A stretch of DNA of 64,000 bases from Cymbidium sinense. Taxonomy: Eukaryota; Streptophyta; Magnoliopsida; Asparagales; Orchidaceae. The DNA lies in NCBI GenBank assembly GCA_021442155.1, contig CM038223.1, positions 33,268,983-33,332,982 of the forward strand. Direction: 5' to 3'. How positions within the stretch are numbered: the first letter of the stretch is position 1; each line of letters begins with the position of its first letter. This document shows, one piece after another, positions 36,430-49,479 of this stretch. The notes under the pieces are model-generated. The model did no database searches. It was not told the origin of the DNA and saw nothing but the letters and a program-made list of their open reading frames with translations. Both the position numbers and the translations under genes were made by a program.

Positions 36430-37560
36430 ACAATGGTGTCATTCTGAAGATTTCTTCTTCTAGATAGCCTCCACCAACTCAGTCATCAATACCTTCAGTG
36501 GAGTCATCACGATAGACTGTGGGTACTCGTTCACCTAGTCACAAGCCATAGAGGTCTTAACGTCTTGCCATGGTATGAGTATTTCCTATTGCCTCTTTGT
36601 TTAGCCTTTGTGCATGAAATTTATGTCTAGGTGACTATCCTAAATGAGGTCTCTTCAATGTGTCTTTGGTGCAAACCATCAATGTCGATTGAGTGACTTC
36701 ATTATACTCCATGAAATTCATGTGATTATTCACCATCTCAAGTAGTTCGACAAGTGTTTTATGCAATTAAAGCCTAAGGGTGTACTTGAATAGCCCTTCC
36801 TTCAATCCTCAAGCTTGTGTTTCTTGGGCTACTATGGGTTCTAGATTCTTGACTTCTAGCATTTTGTAGTATAAATGAGTAATAAAAATTGTTCAAGTAC
36901 TCACTAAGATTTTTTTCTTATTTGAAGGAGAGTTTGGGAGCTCTTAAATGTCTTATAGACACTTCCGAAGTGCATAGTGAGCAATCTCTTAAAATCAAAG
37001 AAAGAGGTGATGACCCCCATCGAGAGGCATGAGAACCACCTCAAGGACAATTCTTTAAAAGTAAAAAAGAAAAGGTGACACTTCATTATATCGTCCAAGC
37101 CTAATACTGATATAATCAATTCAAAATAAGCAATGTGATATATTACATTTTTTGATCCCTATAGGATTCTAAATGCAAAATTATGAACATGTGTGAGGCA
37201 CAAGCTTGAGGAATCTGTACGAAGAGGGTGTTAGTAAGAGTTGCCTACTCTTTAGGTGCATCTTCTACTTCATTGCTAGAGTAATTTGACTCAACATCCA
37301 TGCTGGAATTCTTGGATAGTTCCCTTCTTGCTCAATGAGTTTAGTGTATCATCAATCTTGAGGATCCATTATGCCTCACCATCCTTGGCTTGTGATTTGT
37401 TCTCTCTAAAGCTCCTGGCACAAAATCAGTGATTTTATCATCCATATCTTTTAAGTCCCATTGAGTGGTAAATTATTGAGTGTTTGGCTCCATTTCTACT
37501 GAAGGATCTTAGATTAAATATCCCACTTTGTATTATACTTGGCTCCTAGTTCTTGGCATC
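36430..37560 (-). pseudogene. gag: Retrotransposon gag fragment, minus strand, decayed
   Basis: The open piece at 36,904-37,119 reads like the capsid core of a gypsy Gag: FKELSLRWFSCLSMG, FFDFKRLL, then FKSSQTLLQIRKKS, matching the usual pattern of aromatic-Trp-Phe then Gly-Ser-Ile then Phe. Downstream on the minus strand, near 36,460-36,510, a stretch reads VMTPLKVLMTELVEAI, like the Gag C-terminal YTPL motif. Stops and shifts separate the pieces. It lies immediately beyond the LTR end of Element 1, in the opposite orientation. Confidence 0.6.
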
Positions 37561-37574
37561 ATCCACACTCATCA

Positions 37575-38455
37575 CATCAAAGTGATTAGGGAGTGAGTCT
37601 AGGTTCTTAGATTCTTTCCTAAAAAGACAACAACCTAGCCATCTTGTATACATAAGCTTTAGCTTCATGGATTTAAAATGCTCTTATGTGGTGTTAGCTA
37701 GCATCTCTTTCCAAATAAGTTGTAAGTCCAGAGGAGTTAGGGATAGGTTAGCTCCCTCAAGTGAGTGAAATGGCCCATAATTCCTAAAATAAAATTAGTT
37801 CGTGCATCTGACTTGTGTCAAAAGCACATTTATTATGTTTTGAAACATCCTCCTCAAATTATGTTTTCAACCTTAGACATTTTTATTGTCTTGTGCTACT
37901 AGAATCTAAGACCTAGACTTCTAAGAAAATGCCAACTCAAAATCTAAATTAAATTGTAAAATTTATAGCCTAATTATAGGATAGTTGAAATACCTAATAG
38001 GCATCCCAATATCAATGAGAATTTTCTACTTCATCCCATCTAGATTTCAAAAAAAAAACTCTTTCCACTTTATACCAATCCTAATTAGAAATACCAAAGA
38101 TCATTTCTTTGAAAACCAATGTAGAAATCCTTAGAAATAATGAGTTATTTCTTTAATCGAGAGTAGAGTATTCTTGGGAAGAGACCCATCTTAAGATGTA
38201 ATTAACTATATGGGGATTGCCTCTATAAGGAACCATGAACCCAGTTTAAAATAAACACTCTTCTACATTCCATGTAATTCATAGAAAAACTCTCTAGTAT
38301 ATGAAAGACCCATTAGCCTTAGGAGTCATTTATTAAATGATAGAATCCATTATAGGATAATATGTTTATCTTTAAAGATAATATACTTATTCTTTAATAG
38401 TGCATTTGATCATCAAAATAAGAAATTTCTAAACTCTACGCGGTGTCACAAATTT
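37575..38455 (+). repeat. LTR fragment, duplicated copy
   Basis: It closely matches the distal part of the Element 1 3' LTR (35,560-36,400), including GTGTTAGCTAG, TAATCGAGAGTA (here with a small GAGTA duplication at 38,157-38,167) and the final GGTGTCACAAATTTTTATCA. It starts inside the LTR at GATTAGGGAGTGAGTCTAGG. Confidence 0.75.
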
Positions 38456-38489
38456 TTATCATTAATAGTACCTATAATGATCTTGCATA

Positions 38490-38885
38490 TCATCGAGCCT
38501 TAACAACGATGTCCTTCTGAAGATTTCTTGATTTAGATAGCCTTCAACAACTCAGTCATCAATACCTTCAATGGAGTCATTGTGATGGACTAAGGGTATT
38601 CGTTCACCTAGTAAAAAATCAGAGAGGTCTTAAAGTGTTGCCTGGGGATGAGTATTTCCTATCGCCTTCTTTTGTTTGGAGTTTGTGCTTGAAATTTATG
38701 CCCAGGTGACTATCCCAAATGAGGTCTCTTCACTGCATCTTTGGTGCGAACCATCAATGTCGACTGGGTGACTTCATTATACAACACAACATTCATGTGA
38801 TTATTCACCATCTCAAGTAGTTCAACAAGTGTTTTAAGCTACTAAAGCTTAAGGGTGTACTTGGATGGCCCTTCCATCAATCCTT
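38490..38885 (-). pseudogene. gag: Second copy of the gag C-terminal fragment, minus strand
   Basis: It is a near copy of 36,440-36,785: both contain CAACTCAGTCATCAATACC, a block beginning GTGACTTCATTATAC, and TCACCATCTCAAGTAGTTC, and both follow the same LTR end. It holds the part with the TPLKVLMTELVE-like motif and stops before the capsid core. Confidence 0.65.
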
Positions 38886-41800
38886 AGGCTTAATTTGGTA
38901 ATTAATTAAATAAATTAATGAAATTCATTGAATCTTAATAAATAATAAAATGGATTAATTTGGTAATTAATTGAATTAAATAATTTAAATAATTAAATAG
39001 AACTTAAATAAATCACAATAAATCAACCAAATTTCCAAAAATTATGAATGAACCCTCTATGGAAGCATTTTTATAGAGGAATCAAAAAATTTTAAAAAAA
39101 ATTAAAACCCTTAAATGGCCCTCATTAAATAAGGCTTAATTTTGGTTTTAATGAAATAATTAAAACCTTAATTATACCCTAATTATGCATATGATCAAAA
39201 TGAAACTTTGGAAATATTAAATTGGCATGAAACTTCACTTGCCATAAAAGTTTTAAACCCAATTGACCTTTCGATTGGGTATTGTTGAATTTCCAAATCT
39301 CTAGGTTAATATTAGTCAAATACTGAATTGAAAAAAATTCATAAATTATGAAATCCATAAGTAACCTAAAATCATCTTCATAAACACACCAGAAAATTCA
39401 AAGATGATTTTTGAACAATCTAAACCAAAGAACTTGATCAATTTCATACTTAAGGGTTAATGAGATTAATAATGAATATTAAGATTGATTAAAACTTAAG
39501 TTAATAAACTCATAATCAAACAAACCAATGCAATCCTAACACACAATCAATGTAACCAAAGAATGGATTAAAACACTAACCTAGGTGCCTTAGGTTTACA
39601 AAAATCATACCAAATGAAATGAATATAATTCAACAAACCTAAACATAGCTCAAACTAAAACATTAATGCAAAAAAATTTTAAGACCAATTCAAATTAAAA
39701 GAATAAATTAAATCAATAAAGAAAACTAAATAAAATCAAAGAAATAAACTAAAGAACTAAATTCGAAAAGAATTGAAGAATTAAACCAAACTAAATTCAA
39801 ACCCAAATCATCTAAATAAAACTAAAAGGATTAATTAAGATACTTAAGGATTTAGTTAGACCTTTAAGATAAATCTTCATCTAAGGTTGAAGATTTCATT
39901 CTATTCGGGTTAGGATGTTGAATAGAATGGGTTCCACCCAAAAGGAAATTCCTTCTACTCTTTATTCTTGAAAATCTAAACTTCACTTTAACAAACTAAA
40001 AGTGAAAATAAAAATGAAAATGAAAATAAATCATTAAATCATTTGAATTGAAATCATGCAAAGGTAAAATTCAAACAAACTAAAAATTGTAAATTGAAAC
40101 TTGAACTAAAGAGGCTAGCATAGTCTTGATACACAGGTCTATCCCCGTCACACACATGATCATTAGGTTATGAATCCTAGAATTAGGTTAGGACATTCTG
40201 TGATTTCTTTTTATGATAATCTATGTTGTGATGTGGTCTGCTTTCACATGTCTTTGTGGTATACTATTTTAGACTACATGACTAGGATTGTTTGCCTATT
40301 AGATTGGTTGATAGGACATTTCTTTTAGAACTAACATTGCCTTCTACAAGGGGCTATGCTAGAAAGGGCTGCTATCATAAATAAATTCAAATGCCATTTT
40401 CTTGCAAGTGTGGTTAAGTCCTTAAGCATAGCCCATAAGACAAGTGGGCTTGGCAAGCAACTAATGCTAAGCTCATATATTTGTAAAATATAATTTTTGT
40501 GTGATATATCTATTTTCTTGACATTTAATTTATAGGGCTTAGGATTCATTTTTGAATTCAAAATATAAATTTGAGCATAGAATTCAGTTAGGATCTATAG
40601 GGTCTAGGATTAGTAGGAGCTGACCCTACCTGAAGATAGGTGTTATGGTCCCCTGTGAAATCCAATGGAGGTCCCTAGAAAAGGAGACGATCCTAAAAAG
40701 AAGACCTATAGATCTAGACTTGTAGTTTTAGGCCAGGCTGTATAAGCACAAAGCTTGGCTGCTCACTTGCTCTTTTTTCTAAGGTTTATAGTGGTACCTG
40801 GCAGCATTGGCCTTTTTCTTAAATTAAAAATTGGCTTGATTTATTTTAGGTGCGCAATATAATCAACCTGCTTCTCTATCTTTCTTTCTATGTTGTGCTT
40901 TCTTGTGATGAATGTCTTAAAGATTAGGCTCATAGGAAAAATTAAAATTTTTACCCAATCTAAATATAAACAACTGAAATAAAAATAAAGCAAACTTGAA
41001 ACTTCAATTAAATTAAAGCCTTAGGAAAAACTTAAAATCAATTAGAAATAATTAAATTTTGAAAATCATGCAATCATATTGCTCTGAATTTTTAAATTTC
41101 CCACTTCTCCCATTGCATATAAGGAGCATCTGACCTATGAAGGATGACCACCTTCTTGGGAAAGTCTGCCTTCTCATAATAATTCGGCCCATAACAATTT
41201 CTAATTGCTTAACATTTAAGCATAAAAATACATACCCAATACCTCAAATGAAAAATGAATTAAAACACTTAAAAATAAAAAAAAATGTTCATTAGTTAGA
41301 TGCATTTCATACCTTACATGATCTTAGATATTAGGGAGTGAGTCTAAGATTCTTAGATTCCTTTCTTAAGAATACAACAGTCTAACCTTCTTGCTTACAT
41401 AAGACTTGGCATCATGAATTTAAAATATGCTTAGGTAGTGTTAGTTGGCAGCCCCTCCAAGCTGGTTGTACATCCAGGAGAGTCAGGGATAGGTTAGCTC
41501 CCTCAAGTAAGAGGAATTGTTGATAATTTCCAAAATAAAATTAGGTCGAGCATCTAACATGTGTCAAAAGCACTTGTAGACTTAGGCTCTAAAGCATCCT
41601 CCTTGAAGTAAGTCTTCAATCTAAAGCATGCTTGCAGTCTTATGCTGCTAGAATCTAAGCCCTAGATTTCTAAGATAATGTCAAACTCAAAATCTAAATT
41701 AAATTCTAAAATTCAAAGCACAATTATAGGATAGTTAAAATGTTTACTAGGCATCCCAATATCAACATCCATTTCCTACTTTATCATGTTTGGACTCCTA

Positions 41801-42145
41801 AATTAACTCTTTCCACTTTGAACCAATCCCAATTAAAATTCCAAAGATTATTCCTTTGAAAACCTAAAAATTCTTTTGGAATAATTACTTATTTCTTCAA
41901 TCAAGAGTATTCTTAAGAAGAGACCCTTCATGATATGTAATTAACTATGGGGGCTTGTCTTTATAGGGAACCATAAACCCAATTTAAAATAAACCATTAT
42001 AGGATAAAGGACCCATTAGCCTTAGGAATCTCTTATTAAATGATCGAATCCATTATAGGATAACATGTTTATCTTTTAAGATAATATGTTTATTCCTTAA
42101 TGATGCATTTAATCATCTAATAAGAAATTCCTAAACTCTATGTGT
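38886..42145 (+). repeat. LTR fragment, distal 3.2 kb
   Basis: It is collinear with 33,180-36,370: shared blocks include AATTAATTGAATTAAATAAT-like stretches, AACTTTGGAAATAT, ATGGGTTCCA, TAGCCCATAAGA, and GGGGCTATGCTAGAAAGGG versus the GGGGCTATGTTAGAAAGAA form. A TATA-like TATAAG lies at 40,741. It ends at about 42,145, just after GTGTTGTCATAAATTTCATC, without PBS or internal sequence. Confidence 0.7.
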
Positions 42146-45093
42146 TGTCATAAATTTCATCATCAAACCTAAGAAAAAAGGAGAAGTTGATTAGAACAAT
42201 AGAGAAGAAGTAACGTAAAGAAAGAAAGGCACAAGTATAAGAAATTCCACTATATTTTAAAAATCTAAGTATAAAGATCTTTCCCTTTTCCTCTTTGGGA
42301 AATAGTACAAAGGACTGAAAAGCTACAACTACTAGAAATCTAGAAAAAGTCAAAATATCCCTCCAAAATTTCCCCTTTTCATAGGGTTGAAGGGCGAGTC
42401 CATAAAGAAAGTACACATTTGCTAAGTTGGTTACATAAAAAAAACTTTCTATAAAGGCGAGTATTATATGCGAAGTGATGAGTCCAAATGTGTTGTTGGC
42501 ATTGGTGAAATGGGTTTTATTATGTGTATTTGGTAGTTGTCTATGGATGAGTCTTTATGCATAAAGTGGATTATTAGATATTGAGTGCCTATTTTGAGTG
42601 ATCTCCTCTTCCCCTTCTTAGAGCGAGTTATCTCATATGAAGTAAATTGAATATCTCTCTGTATTCAATTTACCTTGATTGAATCTTCATGGGCACGTTG
42701 GTCTCTTGTACATATTTCATGCCACATTGTTGGGTGTCTTTATTTTGGCCCTTTATCGCCTATGATCACTCGATGAATGCACTCGTGCATCTTGGGTATA
42801 TAATGTTAATTATTATTTTTTAATACACTTGCTAGTAAGATTTAGCTTCCTTCAAACAAAGTAAATTTATTTTTTCAATTAATAAGATCCATGTAATCTC
42901 ATACCATTAACTTTTCTATGACTAAATGTCTATTTGGTCCAACTGTGGTGGTCTAAAATGCAGTAGTGGAGTTGCTATGAAAAAAGCTATAGTGGATATC
43001 ATAAATTTTTTAATTTTAAAAAACTCAAACTAGAGCTTTTTGGTAGCCACTACAATCTACTAGGACAAGCTAAAAAATACAACTTTTCTACCTTAGATTC
43101 TCTAAAACCCCACTAGAATGTAGTTTCCAAATGACACTGTTGTGCATTTTCACATTGCACCGCCTCCACTTCTTCAAATGTGCCATAATATTTTTAGAAA
43201 TTAATTATTAAAATACTGATGTCATATTTTCTTTTTTGGATTAATTTATCTACACGTTATCTTTCCTATTTTTAAACTTCATTTGAAATTAAAAAATAAA
43301 ATATAAAAAATATTTATTTTCCAATAATGTCTTAATTTTCTCTTTGGGTTTTCTAACCTATTTTCTACTTATAATAAATATAGATACTTTGAGTTTCTCA
43401 AAAAAATTAAAAACTAATTTCTCTTTTTTTTTAATAATAAAAGATAATCATGTAAGTAGTAAGGTGTATGCTATGATGTTTAAAGATTTCAAAACAAATT
43501 CATGCTTAATTTATCTTTAAAATTATTAATCTTTTCTCAAATATTATTCTCTAAAAAAATTAAATTTTTTAAATTAATTTGATGAGTTTCAGAAAAGTTT
43601 CCACCATATTATAATTTATCTTATCACAAATAAGAAAACCTTGAAAATTATTTGGAGGATGTGGTCATTGTCGCTTGATTATAATCTTTTTATTCATGTA
43701 ATTTTGCCAAATTTAAGCAACTCATCTAATGATTTTAACTTCCATAATTTACGAGTTTGATATAAAGTGCATCTTAAATTTGAGTGAGCATGATACTTCG
43801 ACAAAAATAGGACCAAATCCTAAAAAATAACATTCAGTACTATAAAAAAGGCTAATAAAGTAAATCAGTGGTTAGTCAACGTATTTGTCTCATTTTAGCC
43901 AAATTTTAAAAGTATTCAATGATCTATAAGTACTAATAACCTATGTGGTGAATAGTTGCTTGAAGTCAATAGAAGTGGTAATGCTCATTCAAGAAAAATA
44001 GACTAAAGAATATAGTGGCACTTCCTTAAAGATAATGAAGATGATAGCATTTCATTACATTAATGATTTTAAGGATGGATATGGTCAACTCGAAGCAAAT
44101 GACATAGTTAAACATGTCTAACTTCCCATAATAATTAAAAGTTTGTTATCTTGAACATTAACAATGCTTAACCCATTATAATTTAAATATAAAATGCATT
44201 ATTATTAACATGTTGCTGAACATTAAAGAATATGAATCTTTATTATACTCTTTTTAGGGAGATATGACTTAGTATTAAAGAAAAAACATGACATGTATGG
44301 GCTTCTTATACTAATAACACATTGGAAAACAAATTGATCCACACCTACAAGAGATCATATGGGGGGCCAACTTACAAAAAGCTCTTGAAGATATAATAGA
44401 TAATTATTTCAAATAACTTTCCATGTGATTCAATTGTTCATATGGGATATGGTCATTAACTTGCTCTTTATCTTTGGATCTTTTAAATTATTAGGAACTC
44501 CATGATTTAATTCATTATTTTAGCATTTTTATGTTCAATTCACTTTAGAGAATATTTAATATAATATTATCCATGAAAAAAAATTAAATATCTTATATAT
44601 AGATAGAGCCCAAAAAATAGAAATAAGTAAATTATCAAAAGAATTTAGAAGAATATGAGAGAATATTAATGCACTTCAATGAAATAGTTTTTAATTAAAA
44701 ATATAAGATTATTTCATGTATGCTTAACTAATGACCTTATATTTATAATTGAGGGATAGGATGTGTGGTACATAATTGAATACATAATATAAGAACTCAA
44801 TGTCTTGTAATTATTTACTAGGTAGGAACTTCAACTAAGTACCCTTAATGAGTCTTGAAAGCAAGAACTCCAAGTTAGTTAAAAAGAACTTAAGCTAAAG
44901 ATATAAATTAAGTTGTTGTTGGTGATTAATCATGACTAATAGATGATTTTATGAGTATTTCAAGTGGATTATGGTTTAACTTGTGAGCAACTTATGCCAT
45001 TTTGTTCTTGATAGCCTATAACTTTAAGCAACTTATGGTTTATCATGTTTTGAGTTGTTGTGTCAAAGTATTTTTTTTAAAGTTAATGGGGGA
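42146..45093. other. Unassigned AT-rich DNA
   Basis: About 2.9 kb with no gene, repeat or retroelement domain that I can support. A 92-codon ORF on the minus strand at its left edge (42,138-42,416) is hydrophobic and Phe-rich because the DNA is A-rich, and has no recognisable motif. 42,420-42,840 is somewhat less AT-rich and could be old repeat sequence. Confidence 0.4.
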
Positions 45094-45179
45094 TTTTTTT
45101 TTTCATTATGATTCAAGATAAAGAGTACAACCCATGATAGAATGAATATATGTACCATTACAAAGTTTGGATATATGGC

Positions 45180-45700
45180 AAACCAGGTAAGTTACCTTTG
45201 AGAGATATGAGAATTTGAGGTAATGGATTACGAAATAAAAGGGGTTGGTTCTTCTGAGAGCCCATTTTAGCCAAGATGGTTGCTGGTTGATTTCCCTCCC
45301 TATAAGTGTGAATCATTTGGATTTGGCATTCTTGTGTTAGAAACATGATCTTCTTTAGGGAGTAAGTAAGATTCCATAGCCAATGAGCTTTAGCATTGAT
45401 GTATTTGCAGAGGATCAATACCTCAGTTTCAATCCAAATGCTCTAGAAATGGAGTACGACTACAATCCTTAAGGCCTTAAGATAGGCCATGATCTTAGTG
45501 TGGAGTGCATCCAAAACATAGAAAGCTATAAGGAATGAGAATATGCAATGGCCCTTGTAATTTCTAAAGACCCCTCCAATACCTGTAGATTTTTTGTCAC
45601 ATGTAAAACTGCCATAAATATTTATCTTAATGCAACCATTACCAAGGAATTTCCAACATACTAAAGGAGGTAGTTTTTTGGATTTCACAGTGTTATGTGA
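45180..45700 (-). pseudogene. LINE A RNase H domain, decayed
   Basis: The minus-strand reading has CWKFLGNGCIKINIYGSF (usually NVDGS, so the first Asp appears changed to Tyr), GIGGVFRNYKGH, then after a frameshift INAKAHWLWNLTY, IQMIHTYREGNQPA and LAKMG. This plant-type RNase H at the end of LINE ORF2 is common in plant L1 elements. Confidence 0.75.
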
Positions 45701-45919
45701 GAAAATTTGGAAGAGGTTTGCACTCTCTAGTTTAGCAAAGTGTTGATAAATGGATAAAAATATATTCTCTTTTCTGAATAAGTGTTTGACATATTTATTT
45801 GAATTCCAAGCTATCCAAATGAACCAAATGATGATGAGGTGAATGATGAATATGTGTTCATTTTTGCTATACATATTAGATTCATTCTATGTTCTCAAGT
45901 AGATTTGTATAGACTCCTC

Positions 45920-46080
45920 CCTTGATTTTTAAGTCTGAATTTTGAGTGCATTTCCTCCCAAACATGTTTACTAATTGGATAGGTGATGAATAAATGATTT
46001 TCGCTCTCCTTAGACCACCCACATAAATGGAATATATAAGTGATTTTGAGGACCTTAAGCTTTAGAATATCATATGTTGG
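45920..46080 (-). pseudogene. LINE A zinc-binding RT-associated region (zf-RVT)
   Basis: The reading is W-x-N-LIPTYDILK followed by LCGWSKESENHLFITYPISKHV and WEEMHSKF. This matches the zf-RVT pattern, in which a Cys-x2-Cys and His-x-x-x-Cys lie between a PT-x-D-x-L and a final Trp. One Cys is replaced by Tyr (ITYP). Confidence 0.65.
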
Positions 46081-46899
46081 AATTAGATTATTTCATAGCC
46101 TCCAACATAGGAAGAAGATTGAAAGTTTGACTCCAACACTCCAGAAGACTGGCTGCCATTTCAAATTTTTGTTGGGTTGGTGTAATATATTGGATAGAGA
46201 GGTGAAGAGTGAAGAACTTCTATTGGTGCATTTCAATGAAAGTTTTTATTTTGTCTGTCGTATAATTGGTATGCTAGAAATTTCTTTTATCTTGTCAGCT
46301 CGAAGAGATTGTCTTAGCAATGAAAAGTTCTAGGTATTTTCGATCCAAAACTCAAAAACAAGTATCTTATCAAGGATGCCTTGAGTTGTGAAGTTTGATA
46401 GTAATCCATCTAGATACCAAAGGTCCCTTGAGACGTTGAGTTCTCCTTTCCCCAACTGCTAGAATAATTGAGTTTCAGCTAGTGTTCTATGTTTCAATAG
46501 ATTTTTCCATTGTTTTGAATCTATTCTCGTTTGTTGAACCATAGATGGATGGTTCTTATGATAGTATTTACTAATATCAAATTGGGCCCATAAAGACTTA
46601 TTCTATCTTAGCTTAATCCATTATTTAAGCTTGTTAATTTTGGTAGATTTAGCTATGGATCTAAAATCCGGACCACCTTCCTTCTTCAATTTACTCAGCT
46701 TCCTCCAGCTAACCTAGTTGATTGAGTTTTTATGCCTACTCCATAAGAATTTATTAAAGATTCTCTCAATTTTGGTTTGTGTTGAGATAGGCATGATCAT
46801 GGTTTGTAATGTGTATAATGGAATGAAACTGAAGATGCTTTGCAAGATAGTGATTCTTCCTCTAGTGGATAATAAGGTATTTTTTGATGAATTTATCTT

Positions 46900-47960
46900 G
46901 GTTTGAATAGAATTGATAACCTCATCAAAGTATTTAGTCTTGTTCTTCTCTTTATAAACATTAACACCAAAGTATTTAATTGGGAGTTAAGTAGGTGTGA
47001 CACTAGTGTGATCTTTGATCCAATTCAAGTCAGTTTTGTAGAATTTTCCCAGATGAACATGCTCTTAGTTTTGTTGAAGGTCATTCCAAAAATAGCCTCA
47101 AAAGTGTTTAGAATATGCATAATTCTTTTAATAGACCTCTTGGATCCATTGCAGAATAGTAGAAGGTCATCATCAAATGTTAAGTAGGAACCTTTTGCAT
47201 TTGTAATGGATTGTATTATCACTTAAGTGGTTAACATCAAGTAATCTAGATAGACAGTCAAAGATAAGTATGAAAAGGGATGGAGAGAGGGGGTCACCTT
47301 AATTGATACCTCTAGATGCCTTGAAGAATCCATGGGTCTCCAAATTAATAAAGAGAGAACAATAGTTGTTGGTGAGAACTCTATACACCAGTGAGCAAAG
47401 TATCTCTTGAAATTCTCCAACTTTTAAGTTTGATACGATAAAATTCAAGTTGATAGTATCAAAGGCTTTTATTATGTCTAATTTTACAATCATGTCCCCC
47501 CCTCTACATTTCCTATCAAGATCTTGGATGAGTTCATGTGCTAATAGGATATTATCAGTGATGTTTCTTCCTTAAACAAAAGCTGTCTGGTTTTTCTAAA
47601 TAAGGCCAGGAAGGAAAGGTTGGAGATAATTTAGTATAACTTTGCTAATGAGTTTATTAATAATAGAAGAAAGAATAATGGGCCTAAAGTCATCCCATTT
47701 GTATTTGTTGATGTATTTGGGTATTTGTGTGATTGTTGATGTACTAAAGAATGTGTGTAAGTCTCTACCCAAAAAGAAAGTTTAGATAGTTGCCATTATG
47801 TCCTATTTGATTCACTACCATGAATGCTAGTAAAAGTGTTTTGTGTACCCATTTGGTCCTGCTGCTTTAGCTCCACAAAAAGAATAAATACACCTCCATA
47901 TTTCCTCCTCCCTTGGGATGTATGCAAGGTCAACTTGGCTTGTAATATCCCCATTTATAT
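46900..47960 (-). pseudogene. LINE A reverse transcriptase, decayed
   Basis: The core runs from NQTAFV-GRNITDNILLAHEL through MIVKLDIIKAFDTINLNFI (first catalytic Asp present) and SRGIN-GDPLSPSLFILIF to TFDDDLLLFCNGS. The catalytic box, usually FADD, reads FDDD (47,166-47,177). Downstream are ILNTFEAIFGMTFNKTKS and the start of the thumb. Stops fall at the Gln of RQGDPLSP and elsewhere. Small open pieces lie at 47,025-47,222, 47,223-47,420 and 47,299-47,493. Confidence 0.85.
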
Positions 47961-48249
47961 TAAATAAATCTCCATTAAAAAAATCTATATGTACTTTTCT
48001 TTCTTAGAATAAGTCCTTAAAGTAGTTTATTCCATCCTCAATAATGTCTTCTTTGGTATGCAACCATATGTGATGAAATTTAATCTTTATGATAGCTTTA
48101 TATTCTTTCCTCTTTTTAATGCAAGCATGATAATAGCTGGTTTTCCCATCCCCTTCTTTGAGATTAGCTATAGCAGATTTTTGTGCCAGGAGATCCTTCT
48201 CCATGTCAATGAGATTATTTTGAGCAATGCTAGTTTATTTGAGAGCATC

Positions 48250-49140
48250 TTCTACCTCCATGAATGAGTCCTCAATACATTTATTTTCAAGAAGGATGAC
48301 CTTCTTGTCATGAACCTGAATTTGCTGATTTATGTCACCAAAAACATTCATGTTCCATTTTTTAGTGCTTTAATTAGATTTTTATTTATAATCCACAATT
48401 TAATACAAGGGTCAATAGTCGTAGCTTGCCAGGCATTTTAGAGATAGCTGATAAATAAGTTATGCTTAGTCCATATATTCTAAAATGTGAAGATGTGTTT
48501 GGTAGGTCTTTGGAGATGATGAATGGATACTAATAAAGGAGTATGATCGAAGCAAGTTTTGGTCAAATGTCTGATTGTAGAGTGATAAAACTAAGAGAGC
48601 CAAAATTAGTTAAGTAGAACATAATCAAGTCTCTTAAATACCTTACTTCTATTCAACATGAAGGGAGAACCACTAAATCCTGGGTCAAATAGTTGTGCCT
48701 CTTCAATATATTTAGCAAATTTTCTCATCATCTTTTCATTTGGTTTCCTTCCTCCTTATTTCTTCAAGCCATTAGTAATTATATTGAAGTCACCTCCTAC
48801 AAGCCAGCCAACATGGTAACTTTGTCCAATTCCAATGATGTTTGTCCATAGAGTTTTCTTGGATTCTCTTGTAGAGGATACATAAATAATGGTTGCTTGA
48901 ATAGAGTAATTATTATAGTGAATTTATAGAACTAGAAATTGGGAATCATTTATGATAAGATCAAAAAAGGATTTCTCCAAAAGAGTAGAATCTTGTTATT
49001 ATAGTTTTGTATGATGTTGAAATTTCTAAATTTTCTCTTGAGTTTATCTTAACTTTGTGGATGAATTAGTGCTTCTAGAATGCTAAAAATGTGTAGGCTG
49101 TGTCTTTATTAGATTCTTGAGTCTATTAGTTAAATTACCT
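48250..49140 (-). pseudogene. LINE A endonuclease (EEP family), decayed
   Basis: The reading holds GWLVGGDFNIITN (the GDFN motif), KMMRKFAKYIEEAQLFDPGF, then KVFKRLDYVLLN (RLD-RVL motif) and CFDHTPLLVSI (usually SDH-P, the catalytic Asp-His pair kept). The endonuclease nicks target DNA for target-primed reverse transcription. Many stops; the N-terminal WN-RG motif is near 49,140. Confidence 0.75.
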
Positions 49141-49479
49141 GCAATGCCTCTAATATTCTAAATAAAAAATTAGTCATGTTTGGAGTACTTAGAGACCTTA
49201 GAGGCTCTAGTAGCAATCTTATCCAATCTATCATCCTAATTAGCTAGTATTCTAATAGTTGAAGTATTCCCTATTGATGATGCTGCATTTGGGTTAATGT
49301 TCCTCAAATGCTTGATTCCTTTTAGATTTCTGGATCAACCACTCTTCCTCAATGTCCTGTATTATATGATCAAATTTGTCATAATTGGTTGATTGTTGTT
49401 GGGCTATTGGAGAGAGTAAATCATTTGGTTGAGTTTGCTGAGTGTAACATCTAAAGGTCTCTTCCAAGTTAGATTCTTT

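Noticed and set aside
42138..42416. Minus-strand 92-codon hydrophobic ORF
   Set aside because: Phe/Leu richness follows from A-rich DNA; no motif, and half of it lies in an LTR end.
46040..46333. Plus-strand ORFs in 46,040-48,267
   Set aside because: They are antisense shadows of the LINE A ORF2.
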